The position numbers and the translations under genes were made by a program. The notes beneath the pieces were generated by a model. It was not told the DNA's origin and searched no databases. It saw only the letters and a program-made list of their open reading frames with translations. A stretch of 64,000 nt of DNA from Membranipora membranacea (Eukaryota > Bryozoa > Gymnolaemata > Cheilostomatida > Membraniporidae): assembly GCA_914767715.1 (NCBI GenBank), contig OU612070.1:4979501-5043500 (forward strand). The letters are read 5' to 3'. This document shows, piece after piece, positions 13,001 through 26,800 of this stretch. Position 1 is the stretch's first letter, and each line of letters opens with the position of its first letter.

Positions 13001-14151
13001 GACTCCGCAGATAGCCGAGTGTGTATCTAAGTTAATTGTGTTTATGATATAGATAACAAAGAGCCAGGTTATCGGAAGTGGAGAACATGATCCTTCTCTG
13101 ATAACAGTCCCACCGGTGGAACAGTTTGCAAACAGATACATCTTCAACACACCATCTTTCAGTGGAGGTGAGATCGTTATACTGTAGACCAGCCATTGTG
13201 ATGACTCTGTTGGTATGAATTTGTCAGTCCTGCCGACATATATGAGACAACTCCTTGGCTAATGTAAATTTGATGTCCCAAACTAACCTACATCATGTTT
13301 CAGCGGCGAACACTGTGTTATACATGGTATGCTATGAAACAAACAAACTTTGTTCATATGGACAAAGCCGCATTATGTAGGAAACTTACAAACTGACTTT
13401 TGTGATAGCTGTACATATCAAGGACATGGCTGTAGGCCTAGTCGGATATATACAACTTGTATTACACGCTGATTCACATAAACTGACACGGAAAATGAGT
13501 CAATTAAGTACTAACACATTCCATTTTTTATCCTTTCAGGTACCGGAAGTAAGAGACCTTATCTACACAGACTTGTGCTGATATCAGCGAGGTCACAGGA
13601 CAGAGATTTTATCGTCATCAAACATATCAATGGGGATAGAAGACTTTCAGGTATTGCAATCATTATAGATGTTGAATTTTTAGGAAGCCAATGTTGGTTT
13701 TAATCAGTGGCGCGATCCCTGCTTTACACATCAGATTGTGATAAAAGTTGATTAATTTATCAATCAGCTGCACTTACAGGCCCTCGGACATAACCTTCAC
13801 CTATACTGAGTGTATGGAAAAATATAGACACCAGGGTTTTAAACGAACTACATAATTATTTTTTTCATGACCATTTTATAAATTTGTTATGTTGCAGATA
13901 TTGGCACTTGGCAACAGGTTCCTAACTCAAATTACTACAACATAGTCGGAGAGCTCGATGTCGGAACAAGTCTGATCCTTTACGAGAATCCATCAGGAGT
14001 AGACGATCCTAAAGCTGACTTCATGTGTATCTTCTACGGATACGATGACCGTGAATCACTTGGTTTCCCCATCGGAATGAAATTGCAAGTCATTGATGCC
14101 AATCAATTGAGAGTGGCCTCATTTTCCGATGACCTGACCATACAGAATTAG
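7088..14151 (+). CDS. Secreted EGF / IgGFc-binding-region protein
   Basis: Fourteen coding exons with consistent phases: 7088-7154, 7495-7615, 7994-8211, 8479-8604, 9211-9444, 9775-9950, 10328-10452, 10700-10834, 11185-11386, 11814-12027, 12358-12542, 13053-13167, 13540-13650, 13898-14151 (stop TAG), giving 760 residues. Residues 1-19 are a signal peptide (MKSSAYLCALVLIGWAAAEP). Residues 23-100 are a cysteine-rich segment resembling a peritrophin-A/CBM14 chitin-binding domain (CSDGVMF ... CAPG). Cysteine-rich EGF-like units follow at about 104-135, 141-176 (CQNGATC ... GYTGKNC) and 179-207 (CLNGGTC). A Thr/Pro linker lies at about 217-240. From about 290 to the end the sequence fits the IgGFc-binding region of FCGBP (DHIVEQLTPVNTWG, SSAPVNVYSG). 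Known: such proteins are extracellular and linked to mucus or matrix. The role here, perhaps surface coat or immune lectin-like, is inferred. No VWD repeat or membrane anchor is seen. Confidence 0.9.
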
Positions 14152-14506
14152 ACCTAATCTTTTGAACAACTTCCAAACAGGTCTAACATTTCAACTGATT
14201 TCAATCGTTCTGTAGGCGTTTGCTCAAGCCTTAAGTTTGTTCTAACCATAAGCTCAACTTTTTCTCCAATTCTTTGTGTGAAAATATGAAGACATGCGAG
14301 GAAACAAGTATAGCTTACCCAGGGTCAAGGATTTTGAACAAGATTTATGTAATATATATAACCAGTGAAAAATGCTCAACTGTTCTGTCGCTATAATTTT
14401 AACATTTGAATGTGTAGTGAGCAAGTACTTAAGTTCCACAATGACAAACTTGTGATTTTCTGATGAACTATACAATATTACGATTACAATTGATTTCAAT
14501 GTTCTA

Positions 14507-14512
14507 AATAAA
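14507..14512 (+). other. Poly(A) signal of the FCGBP-type gene
   Basis: AATAAA 356 bases after the stop codon at 14151. A minus-strand AATAAA lies at 14555-14550 and could serve the converging opsin gene, so the two transcripts probably end within about 50 bp of each other or overlap. Confidence 0.55.
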
Positions 14513-14859
14513 CCAAGAGTCTTCAAAAGCGTTTTGTGACTTTTCAACTTTTATTCGTGTTAGTTTAGACTCCTCAACCAGGGAGTATTAATCGTGAAAA
14601 ATACCTGTGAATAAATAGGTTTGGACAAAATACAAAGATCACCTTTAAACATAACATAGTAGTTTTTTGTGAAATATAAAGAAACTGATCAATGCAATAG
14701 ACATATGACCATGCATAACTGTATAGAACATCTTTGATAATCATCCGGAAAATATCCATTTAAGCTCATCTTAAAAAAAATGTATTTCCTCTATGAAAAT
14801 GGCCGAGGAATAGTTTCTAAATAAGGAGGGAAGGTTACTAAAATGCATCCAAATGAAAA

Positions 14860-17800
14860 TTAAACCGACGACGTTTGTTGCTGTAGCTGTATTTTTTCAC
14901 TCATAGCCCACGATCTGATCCGGAACTTATCAGTAAAGAGTCCACGATGGGTTTTAAGGCTAACATCTGGCATTGATATATTGTTTGGTTGGTCAACTTT
15001 TGAGATAGTCAAGTGCAAACTCTTTTTCCCAGTGTTATTATTGTTTAAAGTAAGCGTTGGCACACTACCCGTGGTGAAGGCCTCTCTATAAATACTGGAA
15101 GATAAGAGATCATCCGCGGAAGAAGATTTTCTAACTCTTGCCGACAATGGAGCTTTTTGCACGTGTGGTAAAGGTAACGATGTTTGCCTGCCATATGAAG
15201 CAGGGATTTCCTTCTTCTGACAGCTACAAACTTCACAGCGGAAGTTCGCTGTCGAGTATTTGCGGGGTGCTGTCTTTCTACCATCGTCTTCATATGTTTT
15301 AAACTCTGACTGCGTAAGTGGAGTTTTCTCACCAAAGAACAGCCCTTCACTTTCTCTGCGTCGAGGAGAAGGAGAAGGAGATGGGAGTAGTACATCCAGC
15401 TGCTTGACAATGCTTGTTTCCAGTGTCCCGTCATCTGTTTGATAAAGAAAGCAGGAACAAAAATTAGAACATCAGAACATGAGGAATTGACAAATTTCAA
15501 AACTACGTTGAGTTTAAAACTAATTTTTCATACAATGGAACGAGTTGTTTTTAGCATAACTCGATTGATGTGTAATGCAATAAAGTGTTTAGACTTGTGT
15601 CATTCCCAGATGACTTATATATGCAGGTGATAATAACACAGAGTAAGGATATAATAACAGGCACAACAACAGAACAACAGTTATAATTGAAGGAAGTAGA
15701 CAGCTGACTGAATATTAACACAGACTGAGGATATATCACAGAGTAAGGATATACAGAGGGGACACTTCAACAATCGTTGTAGTGCCTGAGGTTTTTGATC
15801 CAGTGTGGGAAAATTATCAATCTTATTTAATTATTGAAAATAAAATTAATCAAAATAATAAAAATAAGATTAATAAAATAAAATAAAATTATTTATCAAA
15901 AAATTAAATTAATTAAATAAAATCAATTATTTACAATGAAAATTGTGTTAATTATTAAACATAATAATAAAAATTAGACTAAATGAATTATTAAAACTTA
16001 AAATTATCAAGGATTTATAAAGGAGGAAGAAGATGCGCATCTTCAAGGTAAATTTGAGACTCGCGACCAATGCAACCAGGTCCACAGTCAAGGTATGATT
16101 TTAGACTCACTTAAGCTTATATGCCATTTTGAAAAACTACTAGAGTGGCAATGAATTTTTATAGCGCATCTCTTAATATCCATGGATTGGCAGGCAAACT
16201 GGAAGAGGTTCATTTAATTCTTAATGATCACAAATTTAGTATATTGTGTTTGGCTGAAACATTTTTGAATGAAAATGATGACAGCTGCCTATATGAGGCG
16301 CCAGGATAAACAGTGTTAAGAAGGGATATGCTCTGTAACGATGAAATGAGTTTACTCGGCTATGTCCATGATTCATTGGTCATTGAACATCTGCAAAATT
16401 TAGATCTTTCCATGGATGTGAGTATAACAGTCAAAGAAAAACCAAGAAGCCAAAAGAGTTTATTGGTTACATATTTATATAGACCTCAATCAAAAGTATC
16501 ATGGAACACAGATTTTTAGAGCTTTGTCAAGCGCTTTTATGATTTGAACGATGAAATTATCATATGAGTTATGGTCATATACATATAGCTTGGGTCTGTA
16601 CACAGACTTTTCCTAATTTTGATGACCAGCCGTCTATCAATTGTCACGTGTAATTCTATATGATATAACCAATTTAAAAAACCTACATAACTCCTAGCCT
16701 ATGTATCCTAGCAAAAAATGACAATAATACGGTGTGTAGCTTGAAGGTTGGACATTTCAAAAAAGTTGGAAATCAGTCTTTAGGATAAATACAAATGAAT
16801 TATGACCTATCATAGGTAGGTATGTCAGCATCAAAAATTTACATTGTAACTTATATAATTATTGAAACTTGCAGGTGGCCAGACGCTTTTAGGCATGAAG
16901 TTTAGGACAGGCCGTCACTCAAGTGCTGGATTATCAAGTTGCTCCTTTTAATGTTGTTTGTTTTCGTATTTTTTTGTTATAAGCATTTCATGAACATCAT
17001 TTTAGCAGAATGAAAAACAAATCGAGAATATGCTGTGGATATTGATAACCTGTGTGGATTCTAAGATTGCCAAATCAAATTGAGTTTAACTCAGCTTGTT
17101 GTGAGATGACATATTGTTACCTAGCACCAAAACAAACTTACAAGTATTAATTCTGAGTTAAAATCAGCTAGCCAAAAAGTTCATTATTTCAGGGGAACTT
17201 TTCCCACATATTATAGTTGTACTTAACTTCTCTAGGGTATATACATGATATGCGATCCAGGAGGCTCTCACCTAAGGAGGTGCATCTAGGCAATCAAATG
17301 GAAATTTAAACTCCAGGTGTAATGAGGGTGTCACTGACCATGACTGGGTTTGTTCCACCACTTCAAGTTATTAATTTTATTAATAACATCTTGTGCCTCT
17401 GATATCTTGTGAATGGATCATGAAGTGGGTATGGGATACAATAGGACCAGAATATGGCATTCATTTTCATTTCAGCCCACAACGGTCACGATAAATCACC
17501 TTTGTGGCAGCGTGGGGACAGCTAGAGACCGATTAATCGGCCTCTGTAGTAAAATAAAGTCTCTAAATTTCTGTTCTTGAAGATTTATTTTTTGTTGTGA
17601 TGGTAGTATTTATAGAAAAGTTAATGGGTTGGATTTGTCTGTCAGGATGCTCCAGTAGTATTTATTTTGGTAGGACCTTCTAATTGGCAGGCGAACTGTC
17701 AGGTCAGTTGTTCTGTTACTGAGAAGTTTTTTTGTTTTATTTTGTTAAAAAATAGCCTATTTTGGCATATTTGAAAGTCAGATTGGGTTTAATATATGAA

Positions 17801-20800
17801 TAGCATAAATTGAGTAGTACACACATCAGCGACTGACAATAAAATATTGAATCTGTTATTGGATTGAATTTTAATTGATCCTGATTCAAAATTTCATGAA
17901 AAATTTTAATCTTAGGATTATCTAATCTATCTTGGAAGCACATACCACCATATTGCAATATATTATGTAATGTTTACTGCATATAGCGCAACACTCAAAA
18001 AAAGCAGCCCCCGCATTAACAAAATCGTACATGCATCCATAAAACCATACCTGCATGATGGATGGGAGTTTGTGAATTTGGCCCATTAGAATTAGATTCA
18101 GATCTATCTGTCTGTAATTGTATGATCTTTACAAAGCATGGAACGTTGAAGTTTAACTTTTCACGCATAAGGTTTAACATCTCTCGTCTGTTGGAGGAAA
18201 TAAAGTATGGCTGATCATACAATTGATATAATAGCACTAACTCTGGAACAATGGTTTGCTCTTGGCATGTAAAATTTAAGCGAGATCTTTAGCTGTGCTT
18301 CAATTAGTTTAGGAAATGGCTAGGTTACCAGATAGAGGCTTGTGTTCAGGGAGTAAATCTTGTCATACTGACATACTGACTTCATGCATGTGTAAGTTAC
18401 ATTTGATATTCAAATTATGTTTGCAGTGAATGAAGATTCGGAATTTTGAAGACTTGGCACTAATAATTTGATTAGTGTCAATAAAATGCAGGCGCAGTTG
18501 CAATACATGTAATATTGTACTCAATTAGCTCAAGATCTTGAATCTGTCCTACCTGTATATTGAGTTACAGCCGACATAGACTATAGGATTAAATATGAAT
18601 GAAAGCTTTGCCGTGAAGGCCAAGCAACTGAAATACAGAGGCGGGATTGTCTCCACATTTCCGAAAGCTGCCCACATACATACGACAGCGTAAGGTGTCC
18701 AGGCAAGCAAGTAGAATACTACAAATAGATTTAGAACAGATACATAATTATCTAGTTTTATAGCATGGATTGTTATTTATAACCAGCCGATAGATTGAGT
18801 AAGTTTTCATCAGGTGGAATTAGACTTGAAATCTGGAGAAGATCCATCCTAATTATTTATCCTGTTTATGGTCTTAGCTTGTGTTCTCAAGGTAAGTGCA
18901 AGAGAGGAAAAATCTTGTTTCCTCCTAATATAGATGAATCACAGTCAATTCTGGTAATGACGACAGTCAAGCTCTTCTCCCACTCTCCTGAGTGTACGGC
19001 TTGTTGTCCTTGCCACCAAAACACAACCAATGGCTGCGAAAACCCAATATGGCTACTAATACAGGTTGCAACTGCTCTAAACCTACCCGTGGTTGTTACG
19101 ATTGTTTTAGTGAGTTTCACCTCTGTTTCTTTAAATAGATGATATCTTTTACTACTGCAGCTTAATAAGCGAGAAGACGATGAGGCTCTCACCTGTTATC
19201 AAAAATAACAATATTAAGGCCTGATTGTCAAATAAAAAGTTCATTAGGAGGAATAGCCAGGGCTGTAGTTTAGAAGAAGAAAAGGTGCGCGGCGAGTCCG
19301 AAGCATCACTAGTAAGCTCCTTCCTCAGCAATTGAGGCATTTTATAAATAGCAAATGAAATCCTAGATGAGCTGATCCTGGATTTTTCAATTATAATGTT
19401 TATAGGCCATTGTATTTAGCTTTTTAGGGGAGGCAGTGCCTCTCTGCCTCCCTTAAAACTACGGACCTGTTAGCAACCATGTTTTATGCCCAATTTGTCA
19501 ATATTTCAACAGTGAAAGAGAACAATGCTCTCTCTTGTTTAAATGGGGTTGTGTCAGGAGTTGTCCCTTATTATAGGGGGCGCTAATCAGATGAGACCAT
19601 CAATTTGCACTGTCTTATACAAGCTATCATTGGAGCAGATCACACTTTTTGGTCTGGCAGCTAGGGAATTTAAGATAAAAACAAAATGAGGGTAATCACA
19701 TAGGCGGATTATGCTGACCCACTTAATGGGACAAAAATTTGAGTGCAAATGTAATTTTATATTCAATATATTGTATAATATAATAAATATATCATTAAAA
19801 TAAAGAGAAATAATAATATTCCAGCTTTGAATTTTGAATATTATATAAATCCAACTTGAAAATATTGATTGCAGAAAAAGAATTCAGAATAAAATATACA
19901 TATTTAATGTTATTGTAATACAAAACAATAGTATACTTAATACAATAACTTAATATATATATCTGGAATTTTTTTGCAAAAATAATTTAGCTGCATATTT
20001 CAAAACACCCTCCTTCCTAACACTGAATTTCATTGTGATTGATCAGGTTTTTATATTTTAATATATCATTATTGAATTTTAATTGTATGAAAAATTAAGA
20101 TTTGCAGATACTTTTTTATTTCAGCATATAGGTAAAATTTTGGGATTACCAAATACGTAGATCAATTGTAGTTAGCTGAAACCAAGGAGTTTTTACAGCA
20201 AAAGGTCTCATCTGCTTCCTTTATGGCTTATATAAAACTTTGCAAAAGTATGGTTTCATCTTCATATACTCAAAGGAGATTACTCCGAAAACATAACACC
20301 ATTATTCGGACAATTAGAGATTGTTCCCCTTGCTCAGGTGTGATGGTCATGTGCGGCATTGAGTTGACTCTTCTATACAAGTCCAATAAAATGCCTATGT
20401 TATTTTATTGATAGCATTGTAAAGGTTGAAAACCTCTACAGAAATTGCTAACATAAAACTGCATTATCAGGAGACTTACAAATTCTAGCAGATGACTATT
20501 TACTACTATACTAGCTATATTCACTATACTACTATACTACTATACTACTACTATACTATACTACTATACTATACTATACTACTATACTACTATACTATAC
20601 TACTATACTATACTACTATACTATACTACTATACTACTATACTATACTACTATACTATACTATACTATACTACTATACTATACTACTATACTATACTATA
20701 CTACTATACTATACTACTATACTATACTATACTACTATACTATACTACTATACTATACTATACTACTATACTATACTATACTACTATACTATACTACTAT

Positions 20801-23800
20801 ACTATACTACTATACTATACTACTATACTATACTACTATACTATACTACTATACTAGCTATGTAAATTTTTGGATGAGCTTTATACATTGACATTAACTA
20901 TATAGAAGCGACAGATTGGGATTGTACAGTACAGTCTACTCAATCTAACATATTCATTGAACCTGAGTAAGGGGATCAATTTCCAATGTTAGGTCATATC
21001 AATAACTTTTACCGGAAATGGCTTTGAAACTTTCCACTGCTAAAACCTTGATCAAGCACAGCGGTACATACTGCCCTACTCTAAAATACTTTGTTCTGTG
21101 GGTATCCTTTAAAGGGCACATCAACTTGTGTCCTAAGGAAAATACCTGCCGATTAATCTTTCGAGTGAGTGGGTTGGCAGGATTTCTAGAGTGATATTTC
21201 TAGGTATTATTTATCACCTTTTTGAGTACTTTGGCACCTTTTTAGTATTATTCTGACGGAAAGGTACCTTTAATAGTCAGACTTATACCTGAGAGCATAG
21301 AATACTCTCTTGAGACAAGCATCATCATGACGCCACATTATGCCTCATTATACCAACGATCTTTCCTTGATAAATCCAACCAGTTGCACTTGTCACAAAC
21401 TTTACAACACAATCTGGTATCCATAAGTTTCAACAACTCCCTCAGGACGCTTTACTACTCAGCAAAATGTGTAAAAAGTAATAGTTACAAAATATCAACC
21501 AAGCTATGCGTGATTCAGCAGACCAAATGCCAACTGACAGGGGAATTGAGACTGTCCTTTGTGGGTGAATGCATCCGTAAATGTCGGGCAGTCATATCCC
21601 TCAGCTCAACTGATTCTTGGGAATGCTTTGAACTTTTTTGTTTGCTTATACATGTGGTGATTTAATGATTCATATCCCAAGATGCAATGTGAAAACTACA
21701 ACCCCTCATGGGACTTACACACTAGGTCATAGGGACTTCAGCCATTTGTCTCATGAACTATGAATTATGTTTACGTCTTTGCAAAGGACAATCCTGAGTG
21801 GGAAAATAAATCAGTCAGCAATAAACACTTTATGTAGAAGCATAGGAATAAGAAAGAAATGGTTGTCCTGGACTACGATGCAATCACACAAGTCGGGCCC
21901 GCTCTCTGAGGCTTTCTATCACATCTCTCTTTGTAACAAAAATTGGTTGTTATGTTCAGAAAAAGGTTAAAATTTGCTCAATTCAGTTGCACCATAGCAT
22001 TGATAATTTGCTCATGTAGTTTAATCAATGCTATAGGAATACCCAGACTATTCTTACGTTCTTAAAGTAGCAGACGACCAGAAACGTTATATTTTGATAT
22101 TTGGTTGGTAAACACAAGCCACCCGAGCTTAAGGGGGCCCGTTAAATAGGGCGGTCAAATAAGACCTAGTGCATAAAAAAAATGATGTACTCCTTAATTT
22201 GGATGTTATAAATGAATGTCAGATTTGAAATTTTTTATTATTTCAATTTCAAACTCTCTTCCACCATTTTGTTTCAGTAACACGAATACCCGTACTCTCC
22301 AAATAAGTAGATTATTGGAAAATAATGATGTATACAAGAATTTTTTTCTAGAATCGAAGCAGCTAGCTTTTGTTGAGTCAATCTTAATATAGATAAACAG
22401 TCATCTCAGTTACAAAATCATCTACAAAAACAATATTATTGCTTTCAATAACAGAAATTAAGCATTTTCATTGAGATTATAATAGCTTCTCAACTTAATT
22501 CAGTTTATTGCAGCCATGGGGTGGAGGGGCTACTGACTGCCCTGTGGTGCAGATCCAAAGCTTATACCTTGGATTCTATTGTTGAGTATGTTGCATACTG
22601 ATGAAGGTTAATTTCATCTTGATATGTATTTAGTGGTGCCAGTGTTGTCTTCTACTTTAAGTTTAACGCTACGCATGCTATGCATGTATGCATATATGCA
22701 TTTAGTTCTTATGAAGAGGGGTCTATCAGATATACTGGTGAAATTCTGTCATTCAGTATCCAAAAAGTGGCAGAAAATCAAAGGCGTTGACGACAAGTCC
22801 TGATTGTACATGGCATGAAATATTTTATATGAAAGCTATGCATATCAGTTCAAACAAATTTCTGCGTTTTATCCAGACTGAATATAATTGTGTTGGTCAT
22901 ACCATGGCTGTCTACTTAATAATTATAATAAATGATTATTCAGTCTATAATTATTCTTGACACATTCAAGATTTTCCAGGCTTTGGCTGGTTTCATTGGA
23001 TCACCCATCTTGGAAATGACGGAATATTGCCAAATGTACATAAATCAGTAAACGCTACTATAAGGGTTTGCTAATCAGCTCCCTCCCTCAGCATGTTTTT
23101 ATCTCTTTTTTAAGCAGAGCTCGATTGCTTGAAGTGGGCTTGTAGGCCAATGTCCAATTATATACTTAACCAATGTATTACCAAGTTCAGCCCCTCAATA
23201 ATCATGCCATTGACCGATGCAAGTACAACTTGCCATTGGGATATTCAAAGTTATCTTCCCCTCCTCCCGTTAGGTCAGCTGGGGAAATAGAAATGTCAAA
23301 ACAAAATGACATCTTACAGTAGTGTGATCTCAGATTTTCTCTCCCTGCTATCTATAATGATTGATGTCAAAGGGCTATGACAGTTATATGTTATATTGAT
23401 GTTATATCAATGTTATATCGACTTTATATCGATAGCTTTTGCTTGGGAGATCAGGCAGTTGCCAATCGGGGCCTTCAACTAGGGGAGCTATTAATTTTGG
23501 TAAAAAGCGTAGTGATGAAATATGTTTGAGCCAAGTTAAGTTATGTGTAACAGGTAAAAAGCCATCATTATTATGTCTCAAGGGCTCAACCTCAAGATCT
23601 GCCTCTGAATGCTTGGCAACACTGGGTATATATAATTATTTTATAATTAAATGGTTATTATGTAGTGCATTCCACTTCATTCAGGCGTTGTAATCCGAAA
23701 CTGTTAATTCATAAAACACATCAAGTCTACATCCAAATTAACCTGCAGCCTAAATTTGGTGGTTACCACTGTTACTAGGCCTATAAATATCATATATATA

Positions 23801-26800
23801 CTCATAATGGTAACTACTAAATTTAGCAAAGTGTGCATTAAGTAACTTATATAGCAACTCACCATAAATAGAACGCGGAGGTTGCAGAAGAGTATAATAA
23901 AAAAAGGCAGTATGAAAGTGGTGAAGAATATAACTATATTATAGTTTACATCTAGAGGTCTCCGGCTGAACCAGTTAATGGAGCAGGACACTCTCCCCTC
24001 TATCACATAGCTCTGTACTCCTAAAAATACAAATTAGAAAACATGATTCACTTCCTAGATAACATAAGAATTCATCGCAACTCTGACAGAAACCATGGGG
24101 TTTATAATGGAATAGTTTCACGTGAATAAATGGAAAATATTCAAAAATGTTGTGTGACACATAGATATGTCTATAACTCCTTGCTCTGGCTCACCCAATT
24201 TCCTACAAAGAGGTGTCTGCAAAACATAAAAGTCCTGTCCTGTTGTTTGAAATTTTCCATTTTGACAATCTGATTACGTCAAAGCTGTGAATTTAATGGT
24301 GGCAAGAAATCTGCGACCTCATTCAATAATTCATTACTGACTGGCCGAGCCAGGACCATCAGTTTTGTCTTGGAGATAGTAATTACAGTTCGGGACGTGT
24401 TTTCTTGACATTAAAGCCAAAGGCCTACAACTTAGGGTGGGTGTAAATATGATGCTCAGCTTTATTGGCATCGACTTGTTTTACTTAATTTATCCCGTAC
24501 TGATTTTTTTTTCTGGCAGTCACTGTATACTATTCGGGGTACAATTGTTCCGGTATCGGACAAATCTCTGTTAATTGAACAAACTAGTTATATCACGTTT
24601 TTTTGGAGTGGTCAGTTGTAATTTGATTCCAACAATCAATTGAAAACGTATATGTCATCACAAAAATGCATAATTGGCACTGGTTTTATGTGACTGGAAG
24701 TATATTCAAATTAGTTGAGACATCAATAATGCATTGGCCAGACATGGCCGCCCGCTCAAAATACAGAAGAAACAATTATGTTGTACGGAGCTCTTGTTTT
24801 AATATTTATCAGCAATCAGTTTGAAAGTTTGAAGATTCAGAATATGAATAATTCTATTAAATAAATATTTTCCACTTTTGTTATATTGAGCGTAGGAGGA
24901 CAGTGACATGTATGTAAAGCTATGTAAACATCATCATTTATTGACCCTCCAAGCGGCTCTTCAGACACAGTAAATTGATGTGATTGGGTCCTTAAAACAA
25001 TAGAAGCCACCTTACTCAAAACTTCAAAACTCCAAAAATATGCTAGGTCTTTGGTTTAATCATGATGTAACTGTTTTCAATAACTAATCAATATTTGGGC
25101 AATGACAAGTTCTAATTAAATATGATCAGTTATGTTCAAGGCAGGGATTGCAATTTTAACTTATGTTTTCAAAATTGTTTGTCATGACCAAAATTCCAAA
25201 GAGAGTTCTCTCTCTCAACATTAAAGTAACCTCTAAAATGTGCTCATTATGTGTAAAAAAGCATATTTTCAGCTGTAGATGGCAATTTTGCAACAGTAGT
25301 CAAGGAATTTGTATTCAAAACCAGGTATTTGAAGTGATATATCGTCCATGGAGTACTCCTTGTATCGCCTTTTCAGTTTCTCAGGAACTACTTGTCCCAT
25401 TTCAAAATTTCCTTCACTGACATGTTGGTAGAAGTCTGACTAAGACTCCATTTCAGAATTAAATGATGATAGAAATTGAAAAAATGGCAAGGTTGACATC
25501 TCAACCTTGACATCAAACCAGGTAGCCGTTCCGCTATGGAAATTTGTTCTGCCCAGCTTCAACATAGATCGTAGACACATTTATTCATTGGAGTACACAT
25601 ACGGGCAGCCTATGGTGTGTGTGTAAACCATAACTCACCAAATACTGGTAGGATAGCCCATATGAAGCCGTAGAACCAACATATACTGATCATTACAAAG
25701 ATATACAGTTTAATCTTCCCTTGGTTAGCCATCGACCATATAAGATTGCTTATCGTGACATAACGCTCAATAGAAATAGCACAAAGGTGTGCAATAGATG
25801 TACCTCCGCACCAAAACATGATCGTGGCATAGAAATAACAACCTGCAACGGAAAGAAAATACTTCATTACAATATTAGCGTTAGTTGTTTCCCCTTGTAT
25901 AATTAGAAAACCCCAAACAAAATGGGAAACTAATTTTTTATACAAGTGCAAACCACTTTATATATCACCAAACAACAATCACACGAATGATATACTTGTT
26001 AAATCAGACTGCCAACCCTGTTGTCAGGTCAGGTACATAGTTCTTAGAATACAATTTTGAGTGGTTGAACCAAGAGATGGCTTTTAAATTTATGAATGAA
26101 TCTATGAATATTTAATTACGTTATACAAAGAAAATAATTTTTGGGATATTGAGTTTCAAGGGAGTATCCCAAAAATCAATATCAGTAGACAGTTTTCCCA
26201 TGATGTACTTATCATATTTTTAATGATAAATGCATTACCTCCAACCTCCTCAAGTGAAAAGACATAATAAAGCAAAGTTATTTGGTCTGGGGAATTTTTG
26301 TAACAAATACAATTAGCAGTATCATTATACGTTTCACACATCACGTAGCTGTTAGTGGGTTTGATTTCCCACCTTGGCCTGGAGAGACTTACTTATTACC
26401 TTGATACAAGTCATTACAAAGAGTTAAAAGAACATCGACTTATCAGTCAGACCACCTGTGACTATCATTCTGCCTTCTTGGCAAAAACAATGTCTTTTTT
26501 CAAGGACCATTGCACCATGCCTGTCTAGCCTTGGCAATATGGCATTATTGTGAGCTTGAGACTATGATTTCCTCGGAATATTGTCAGCCGTGTCTTACAT
26601 GTCTCCATCTGGATGAAAAAGTTTGATCCATGGCTTGGGAAAATCCCCATGTTGGATTTCTAGACTACGGTACGATCACATCCTCTTACCATATGTTTTG
26701 AAAATCCAGCGGTGATAGAAACAGTTAATGGAAAACATTGTTCCGCCTACTATTGCCATTATTCCATCGCTGACCGATAGACTTCTTATGAGAAAGGACG

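Noticed and set aside
18887-19192. 101-codon minus-strand frame taken as one exon
   Set aside because: Only 19154-19087 (RYHLFKETEVKLTKTIV) is opsin coding; a GTAGGT donor ends the exon and the rest is intron read-through.
20492-20857. 121-codon open frame rich in Tyr, Thr, Ile and Leu
   Set aside because: It is only the translation of the ACTAT/ACT microsatellite in an opsin intron.
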